Positions 55,769 through 64,000 of a DNA stretch of 64,000 nt are shown in pieces (position 1 is the first letter of the stretch; every line of letters starts with the position of its first letter). Below the pieces are notes generated by a model. It was not told the origin of the DNA. It saw only the letters and a list, made by a program, of their open reading frames with translations, and searched no databases. This stretch comes from Adenanthera pavonina (Eukaryota > Streptophyta > Magnoliopsida > Fabales > Fabaceae): NCBI GenBank assembly GCA_026686845.1, contig JAIVEN010000010.1, forward strand, positions 24,898,001 to 24,962,000, in the 5' to 3' direction. Both the position numbers and the translations under genes were made by a program.

Positions 55769-58714
55769 TGTAACACCTTACTTTTATCTATATTTTTTCA
55801 TATATTATAGTATGTATAATGTCCAAATAGCTCATATTAAGAGCTTGAATTATTAATAAAACCAAAATATTTGAATAAAAAAAATGTGGTACTATTCATT
55901 AGGTTCTCAAGTTTTCTGGATGAAATTTGAAAAATCATAACTTAATCCAGAAAAATCGTATCAATGTGATTCAAGTCTCTAAATGAAGCTAGAAACATGA
56001 TATAGAAGATAAACATATGAAAATTTCCCTTAACTTGACCAATTAGTACAGTTTATTACTCAAACTTGCACTATACAAATGGTCATTTCTCTCTTTTCCA
56101 GGATTTTGGCCGTGACTTTAAAAATTCATATCTAACTCTCTACTAAGCCAAATCATGAATTCTCTATTACATCGGAAAGATATATATGTCTACTTACCAT
56201 ATTTTTATTATACATTTATTTAGTCTAGACAAGGCACAACATCAATTCGAATCACTAGGGATCAAAACATCACTTTTACTAGAACAGTCTTGGGAAAACT
56301 TGTATATCTTTCATTGTACAGCTCCAATTGAACTCAAACCAATGGCATATTGAACTCAAAACACAGGTAGTTTCAAAAATGTAAATCATTAAATTTTTGG
56401 AGCTTTGTACAATTTTGTACTCCCTTTCAAAATAAGTAATACTTACACTAAAATTCGCAGCTTTTACTTTTCTATCCAGTTTTGACCCTTAATTTCAAAA
56501 ATATATTATAAATTGTACACATATCCAAATTAAGTGTTCTTTAGCTCATTGGGAAGCTTATTATCTATAGTTTCAGACAATATATAACACATGACTTATT
56601 TGCTCTGTCTCCATCAAACAGTATTGACTTTACTTCCATTGCTACAAAATGAACTTCTAGTCATATAACATGGCAAAGTAGACTTCATAATAAGCTCACA
56701 TGATCATTCCATGTTTCAAATCCATGCCAAACATTTTATAATGCTCATAAGGACATAATAGCACAAGGATACAGATCCATGTGCTTATACATAATTTTTA
56801 TACATTATTTCAAAATATGGAATCATAGCTTGAAATTATCATCAAGCATCATTCTCTCCTTCATTTTCTTTGGCTCCTTGATCTCCTTAACATTGCTTGT
56901 GCCTATCATTTGGGATACTTGAGGGGATGAGATTGGGGGAAATCTCAGTGGCAAGTTACATTTCATGCAATTATGTCAATCATGTGAAAAAAACTCACAT
57001 TTGATCACATCTAATCACATCAATCATATTTAAACAATAAATTGCCACATTGGTCATAAAAAATTTGGCAGCATAATGGCTTAGAAAATGGACATCTTGG
57101 AGAAGAAAACCCCTCATTTTATAGCTAAGACCAATCAAAGAAATCACAATTGCAATATGGCAAGACAATTTAATCATAGAAAGACAATGAAAGAACATAA
57201 AACAAGAATATGAAACTTAGCTACCTTGAAGCATTCCTTTGGCTTTTCCTCTTGAATCTAATGCTTCACCACTTGGTTCCACCTCCTTCAAGAACTTACT
57301 TGGGCTTTATCAATTCCTAATACACCATCAAACACTCACTTTATTCACTAGTTTCATGAGTTACTTCTTAAAGACAAAACCCTAGAATTTCATTTTCTTC
57401 ACCTTAAACTTTTTATTTAATCCCATACTTGCTCTTAAGGTTTTTGGACCATGGGGAATCCATTTTTAGAATCAAATTAATGAAAATCAAACTCTTTCCC
57501 ATCATATTAAACTGACCTAAACAAGCATTAGAAGAGGAAAGAAGTGATTTTCACTTTCTTACTTCCAAACATGCCAAACCTTGTTCCTTTCACTTAATCT
57601 TATGCTTTCTCTTTGATGTATGGCAAAAACTCACTTTCTTTCCTAACTCCCTTATCTTGGACAAAATTTACAGCAAAGGAGGTGAAGAGGAACTCAAGAA
57701 AACTAACCTTAAACCATTCAAAACTTGAAGGAAAAATCATTAGAAGTTAAGAGAAGATTTTTACCTATTTTTTCTTGATTTTTCCTTCTCTTTTTCCTTC
57801 TCCTTTGCTCCTCACGTACTCCTTCCTTTCTCCATCGATTGCAGCTGCTTCTTCCTTCTTTTTCAAGTGCTTTGGACATTCAACATGAGGGAGTATTTAT
57901 AAAGGAGCCAACCAATCAATTATTGCCACCTAAGCTTCTTGATTTCTCTTGAAAATTTATGAAAATATTAAATTAATGCCATTTTGTTATGTGCTGCAGA
58001 TAGAGCACGAATTTGAGGGTACTTTGGTCTAAAAATTTTAGATAATTACTTATCTAGATATATCCTAAATCGGTTTGGACAAATAAAGCTACTTTACCAG
58101 TATATTTTACTATTATTGGGATACCTGTTTTAACTATATTGGGATATAAAATTACCATAATATACTTATCCCAATTGGTACAAATATAAGACCTACATAT
58201 TTTTCTTAAATGAATACTGCTTCTTCCTGCTGTCCAGACTGACATTTATCAGGTAAGACATTAATATTAAATCATAATTACCCAATAAATATTATTTTGA
58301 GCTTAATAAATTTCATACTATATTCCATTGGTCTTAGCTCATTGAGAGCTTCATTTTGACTATAATTTTTCATATTTATAAAAATGCCCTTGACCTAGAC
58401 AAATATATAATTTTTACAACTTTTGAGTCATTAGGTGTAATTTTTCCCAAAATTCATAAAATTGACTTCATTCTACGTAGACTCCACCCCATTTCTTCTT
58501 CGTTCTTCTCATCCACTTTTTTTTTTCCGTCTTCTTCTTTTCTCTTTTTTTTTTCAGGGGCTAAATGGTCATTTTCTCATTTTTTCTTTTGACTGAGATA
58601 ATTGACCTCTTTGCCTTATTTTATGCAAAACGACGTATATCCATTTGTGCAAATTCCTTATTGATTTTGAAATATTGAGTTTTAAACATTTAAGAGAATT
58701 TTCAGGATATTACA
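55769..58714 (-). mobile_element. 3' LTR of the LARD-like element
   Basis: 2946 bp, plus-strand ends TGTAACACCTTAC and GGATATTACA. A minus-strand TATA box (TTTATAAATACTCCC, 57890-57905) marks the U3/R region. Compared with the first 357 bases of the other LTR, I count roughly 20 differences by eye, so the element is not recent. Confidence 0.85.
57889..57905 (-). promoter_or_regulatory. TATA box of the LARD LTR
   Basis: The minus strand reads CTTTATAAATACTCCCTC, inside the LTR, in the element's orientation. Confidence 0.5.
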
Positions 58715-58736
58715 ATTCTCTCCCCCTTAAAATAAA
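58715..58736 (-). promoter_or_regulatory. Polypurine tract
   Basis: Minus strand TTTTAAGGGGGAGAGAAT directly abuts the 3' LTR. It is a classic plus-strand primer site and fixes the element's polarity. Confidence 0.85.
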
Positions 58737-61700
58737 TTTCGTACTAGAAATTTAGATACATACTAGTACCTCTTATTTCCTTTCTCTTAATTTCCCAATT
58801 TTCCAGACCATTTTTACCAGAGAAATACTTTTATTTCTCACTTATTTGACTTTTCAATTAATATTTTACCCTGGTATCATTTAGTCATTTATAATATTTA
58901 AAAAGTCTGGTTCATACTCTTTAAACTGGGAATTGTGAGGACATCATAAACTGGTTTTACTTAGGGGTATTGAGAATTTTCGTATAACATACTCAATCTT
59001 AATTCTCATCTTTACTTTCATAACTTTCGCTTATCTTGTTCATACTATACTTCCATTATTAGCACATGATATTATCTCTTTCTCTACTTTCATTACTTTA
59101 GGCTATTCACATGAATAATCTTTTTACTAAGGCATAAGCTCGTAATATTAGCTTTGTCTAGATGACATTTATAAGTCATCTTATATTTTCTTTTCACTTC
59201 TTTTCTTTTCTTTACCTCAAGTCTAACTCTTCTTTTATCTCATAATCCTTTGAGGCTATTGTGATCTCAAACACTTTTATAGTAACCCTTCTTGACAGCA
59301 TTATTTACCGCTACTATAAGTGGGAACATGCTTTTCATAAAATTGTTATATAAAGCATTGGCTAATACCTGCCACTCAACTATATTACATTACTCATATC
59401 CTGATCCATGCTTACTTTAATAATTATAGACCCTTATAGTCATTATTGGATCACGATTAATTACCTCAGAGAAGGAGGTTTAGTCTTTCTAGCATATAAG
59501 AAATTATTTCTTAATCTCTTTTCCACATCAGTTTCTCTTCTAACTAAGTGGTAAGACAACTTGAGAGAAATTTTTCATAACATCTTGCTAAACTTGGAGA
59601 CCTCTTGTCTCCATTACAGTGTTCGGTCTCTCCCATTTCATAACTTTACTTGCTTTCATAGGATCTACTGTAATCCATATGAGAAATTCTGTAACCTACT
59701 AACCGTACTTCTTGGAGCCCAGCTTACATCTACTAAGTTCAGCAAGCTTTTTCTTTAATTACATTTCAAAACTTCTCAATTGCCTTTCATGCTCCTTTAA
59801 ATGTTTGAGGTCACAATAAACTATTCATCTTTTATTCATATAGCCTAACATGTGCTTTTAGTAAGACTATCATAAATTCTTGGTACCCAAATTTAATTAT
59901 TGGCAATTTTTCTTACCTTTTACATCTTTTTCATACTTCCCAGTAGATCACTTATTCTAAAATCTCCCTCACTTGAGCACGCTTAATTGTAAAGTGCTGA
60001 GGGTTTCTGCTGCACTCTTGTCATTCTTTAGACTTCGAGAATGTGGCATTGGGTTTTATTTTAAACTATAACTCATCTATGTGACCTCTGGATCACTTAT
60101 TGCTTTTAATTTTAGGGAATTCATCCCCTATACTCATACTGCTTCTTTTTAATCTAGCCTTTACTAGCTTAGAGATTCATCTTACTACTATGCCTTTACG
60201 TATGAACATACCCGCGAACCTTGTACTCTGCTCATCTTATCATACCTTTAATATCTTTTGGTTCTTTGTGATTCAAGGTCTAAATAATATTAAGGCGGTG
60301 GTCTCTAACTTTTTACTCTTACAACATATCTGCTTTATCTATTCTGATACATAACTTCTTAGTTATTTAGCCACAGTTGATTAGTGGTTCAACAATTTAA
60401 GGGAAACTTCTTAACCCTTCAAAAGTCTCTTGCTAGCTTAGCTAGAATCTGGCCCTCGGCCTCTCACCATTACTCATTCTTGCTTTATCGGGCATCACCC
60501 CAAGAGCCACTTTCCATTACTTTGCCTTGGCGACTCATCTGATGGAGGATTTTATTTCTTTGCTCAATTGGGCTTCTTCTCAAGAGCTGCCCTCCATCTT
60601 GGTTGCCTCGACTGCTTTTATCAAATGGATGATTTCATCTCTTTGCTCAATTGGGATTCCCAAAAGCTACCTCCCTTTTTCATCACCTTGGCAATTAATG
60701 GAAGATTGTATTCATTGTGAGATCTTTTGACCAAGAACTTTCTTTTAGCTAGATATACTAAACTCAGCAATCGACTATCTCAAGGTTTCTTAGTTCCCTA
60801 ACTGCTTACCACTAATCAAATATCTTAGGCTCATACTTTGTACCTTATACCTCATAAGTATACCAACTTTTCTTACAGAGACATTGCATCTTATCAAACT
60901 TTCTCATTTGAATCTTACATCAACTTTCTTGTCTATTCTTAACATCATTTTTAAAGCATTTCTTAGCTTGAGCTATCAACATAACATTTAACTTAAGCTC
61001 AATACCTGGAACACCTTCAGGGGGTATAGGCAAAATCAGCATCTTGCTCATACAATCTAGAAGGAGATTATTTGTAAAAGTTCATTCATGCTAATGCTCA
61101 CATCACTACTAGGGAAAGGCATACAAATCTTTGTCTTGCTACGGTGCTTATTTAGACAAACAATAGAGATTATAGCCTAGTTTCTCATCAAGACATTCTC
61201 ATATAACTTATGTAATAGTAACTTCCAGACTTAACTTCTTAGCATAGTTACAGGATTAGTCTTGCACCTGAATCATACCTTTACTAAGGTCAGGTGACTT
61301 ACAGGCCTTAGACTGAGATTAGTACAAAGACTTTTTCCTGCGCTTATAGTCTAGGGTTGGCTATCTCCATAGTACTGTCACGAGTATAGTGTCCCGACTC
61401 TTTATTCTTAAAGCACACATTCTTCATTGCTAAGCATAGCTTTCTACTATGAGCCTTTCCGCATTCTTAAAAATAGGAGTTGGCGTACTCAACTATCTCC
61501 TCTGTGCTTATTGCCTTACTTCTTGAATCCCCTAGTATTCCAAGGTTACTTATCATTACTTATCAACAGACTAGTGAAGGAAGGTTAGGTACCGAGTCAG
61601 TTGATTATACCTTGTGACATATTTAATGACTGACTCATTCACATCTTAGCTGATCCTTATAATTCCACTTTCTTTTTGTCTCTTACAGACTAGGGAAAAT

Positions 61701-63627
61701 AACTTTCATAAAACTATTCTTATAATACTTCCCAAGTTAATACAGTGCCCTTTACCTGACTAGCTCATTCTGTTTTCTGCCACAATTGGTCAGTCTCTTT
61801 TACTATCAAGCTTCCATTTCCGACATGCATCCTATCATCTTTAAAAAAAAATTTTTTAGGCTCACAATCTACTTTTCGACAACTTGCACATCAAATTTAT
61901 CATTAAAGAATGGGAGCTAATACTATCTTATCAGGCAATCATATATCAATGGTTGGCGAACACATCTAGTTACCTTGGGGAAAATCCTACAGAACCTACT
62001 GATTTACCTGAGGCTGCTATGGTATAGCCAAAAACCTTAAGGGCTCTAGCTTTTCCCTTGTTGTCCTTGAGCATTAACTATCTCTTACAATTGCTCAATA
62101 GTTTTTTGCTATTGATCCAGAAGATTAAGATTTACTTACAAGGGATCTAAACTGGGAGTACATTCATTTACTGTTATTAGAGTCATTTGAGAGGTATGAG
62201 CTTATACTGTTAGCCTTTATTGAGCACCTCTTTATATCTTAATGACTCTTAATAACAATTTAAACTCCACAATTACCTTAACTACTATTTTCATCACTAG
62301 TCATGACATATCATCATACCTCGACCCCTGGTCTTTTACTATACTAAGATTTAATCAGCATCTGGCTGCATATGAATTTAGTCAAAGATTGTAGCTATAC
62401 ATCTTATTTGTATATACATGTTCCTTATATACACATTTCCTTGAGCTTATGGGGCTTCCATACTAACATTAGGTTTCTCAATTGGATCTTCTTCTGGATC
62501 CTTATCTAAGAATTCTATTGCCTTAGCTTTCCTTCCTGATAGTGCTCTACCTGGAGCGTTTAGGCAATGACATAGCCTTTCAGAGTGTTAAACACTCAAC
62601 CTTGAGGGAACTCCTTAATACAGCTCCAAAGCTCATGATCTTATTATGACATCTAGTACTTGCTCAACCCATTCTCTTATAGGAAGCTTAAAATCATAAT
62701 GCCCTTCTAAGAATCTCTTTCGCTTCTAGTATTGTAGCAAGGAAATCAAAAACTGAGCATATCCTCACAAACCCATCATGATATTTATCGTACATAGCTT
62801 TAATAGCATTTGGATTTGGAGTTCTTGGTTTAGTTGGAATGAAAATCTTGCTGGATCCTATGTCTTTCCTTATAGGATCTTGATTAGGCTCAGGCGAAAT
62901 TCCTATATCTGGATTATAAACCATCTTTCTTTTCTAACTTACCTTTCTTTAGATCTTACATTAGTTTTTCCCCATTGATTTTTTTTTTGTTTCTATCATT
63001 TATTCCTTACTGGCCTCTTTCATTCATTACTGAAAACATCTTGCCACTGAACTTATTTTGTAGGCAGGATACTTGCTTTTTACTCATTAACAACCTGCCA
63101 TTACATCTCATAGCTACTTTCTAGTCAGTGGCTTGACATTAGAGAAAAGTCTTAGGTCAACGTTCATACTAGCTGTTGATTAATGAGGTTTCATATCTTT
63201 TTAAAATCATCCTAGGCCATCTTCTTTCAAAAAACTATCAGAATTATAGGGCTTATCAATCTTTCTCATCATCTCATACTCTTTAGAGGTATACTGCAAC
63301 CTCAAAATTGGTCTACTGCGATCTCTAAGTCCTACTAGGATCCTCTGTGATCCTACATCTTTTTACTGATAGGATCTAACTACGATCTCATTATGAAAGA
63401 ATTCACAACCTAAGGAAAACATCATCTGTAAAACATCCTCAACAAATCCCGCAACTATCATAAGCTATCCTTAAGACTAATCTCTTATGCCACTAAAATG
63501 TTTTTAGGCCAGTTTCTCAAAAGGAATATTTCTTATATTCAAAGGGAAAATTCTAACTGAGATGATTACCTTCCTCTCTTCATGCAAAGATTTGTCCAGT
63601 TCTTTGCTTTGAGAGCCAAGGCCTTCA
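58737..63627 (-). other. LARD interior; no recognised coding sequence
   Basis: 4.9 kb, pyrimidine-rich on the plus strand, with scattered short open frames. None shows capsid, protease, RT, RNase H or integrase motifs. It holds the repeat at 60480-60715. It could be highly decayed coding DNA, but no conserved block survives, which favours a non-autonomous origin. Confidence 0.55.
60480..60715 (-). repeat. About 80-83 bp tandem repeat in the LARD interior
   Basis: Three degenerate units. CTTTGCTCAATTGGG recurs at 60558 and 60641 (83 bp apart), and a GGA(G/A)GATT or GGATGATT phrase appears in each unit. Confidence 0.75.
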
Positions 63628-63639
63628 GCTCTGATACCA
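63628..63639 (-). promoter_or_regulatory. Primer-binding site (initiator tRNA-Met)
   Basis: Minus strand TGGTATCAGAGC, exact for the plant iMet primer site, four bases inside the 5' LTR. Confidence 0.9.
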
Positions 63640-63643
63640 AAAA

Positions 63644-64000
63644 TGTAACACCATACTTTTATCTATATTTTTTCATATATTATAGTATGTACAATGTCCA
63701 AATAGCTCACATTAAGAGCTTAAACCATTAATAGAACCAAAATATTTGAATAAAAAAAATGTGGTAGTATTCATTAGGTTCTCAAGTTTTTTGGATGAAA
63801 TTTGAAAAATTATAACTTAATCCAGAAAAATCATATCAATGTGGTTCAAGTCTCTAAATGAAGCTAGAAACATGATATAGAAGATAAAAATATGAAAATT
63901 TTCTTTTACCTGACCAATTAGTATAGTTTATTACTCAAACTTACACTATACAAATGGTCATTTCTCTCTTTTCCAGGATTTTGGCCGTAATTTTAAAAAT
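63644..64000 (-). mobile_element. 5' LTR of the LARD-like element (runs off the window)
   Basis: TGTAACACCATACTTTTATC onward matches 55769-56125 nearly base for base. Only the end adjoining the PBS is in the window. Confidence 0.9.

Larger units (their letters stand above)
55769..64000 (-). mobile_element. LARD-like non-autonomous LTR retrotransposon (partial)
   Basis: Two similar LTRs (55769-58714 and 63644 to beyond the window) bracket a 4.9-kb interior. The minus-strand interior begins with an iMet PBS (63639-63628) and ends with a polypurine tract (58736-58715), the correct order for a minus-strand element. No gag or pol motif is readable in six frames across the interior, and its open frames are under about 85 codons. 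This fits the large retrotransposon derivative (LARD) class. It inserted into L6. Confidence 0.8.

Noticed and set aside
63628..63639. tRNA gene, from the iMet-like string
   Set aside because: Only 12 bases matching the tRNA 3' end, placed next to an LTR. It is a primer site. No cloverleaf is present here or at 28207.

Overview
The window is AT-rich nuclear DNA of a flowering plant, most likely a dicot (a legume is plausible but not shown). The reasons are GT-AG introns, plant-type Ty3/gypsy elements primed by initiator tRNA-Met, several CACTA transposons, Stowaway-like MITEs, and exon fragments of plant housekeeping genes. There is no bacterial, organellar or CRISPR content, and almost everything is transposon.

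Layout. 1-2362: decayed paralogue (copy A) of a small membrane-protein gene. 2363-4738: probable solo LTR. 4806-13257 (minus): broken two-gene CACTA transposon, with a Transposase_24 protein and a TNP2-type transposase. A 2.2 kb gypsy solo LTR (L1, 6152-8397, TSD AGTTC) sits inside it. 13258-17463: non-coding. 17469-23883: Ogre/Tat-like solo LTR (TSD AATAT), into which a 4.5 kb CACTA element (18829-23335, TSD TTC) has inserted. That element carries captured exons of midasin, ribosomal protein eL6 and probably a BipA/TypA-type GTPase. About 24025-30562 (minus): decayed Tekay-like gypsy element with its 5' LTR (L2) but no 3' LTR. 32178-38945: a three-layer nest, in which a partial LTR (L3) is split by a CACTA element (32710-38162, TSD AAT). 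That CACTA carries Rab geranylgeranyltransferase beta exons and is itself hit by LTR L4 (33108-35620). 39282-43325 (minus): the only intact gene I can support, with six coding exons, 262 codons, a TATA box and a 5' UTR intron. Its protein has two copies of a two-exon module followed by about four membrane segments. 45836-46555: internally deleted solo LTR (L5, TSD CTTTT) with filler copied from flanking DNA. 48303-51888: truncated copy C of the membrane-protein gene, with a CACTA element (48623-51727, TSD AAT) in its intron. 53399-55768: LTR L6, cut by a large minus-strand non-autonomous LTR element (LARD-like, 55769 to beyond the window end) that has LTRs, PPT and PBS but no recognisable gag-pol.

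The most notable content is two gene-capturing CACTA elements of different families within 20 kb, and a host gene whose exons are too short to stand out as open reading frames. The nesting and target-site duplications give a relative time order: the CACTA at 18829 is younger than the Ogre-like LTR; L4 is younger than the CACTA at 32710, which is younger than L3; L1 is younger than the TNP2 CACTA; the LARD is younger than L6; and the CACTA at 48623 is younger than the B/C gene duplication. All assignments are by eye from motifs, and no database search was run.
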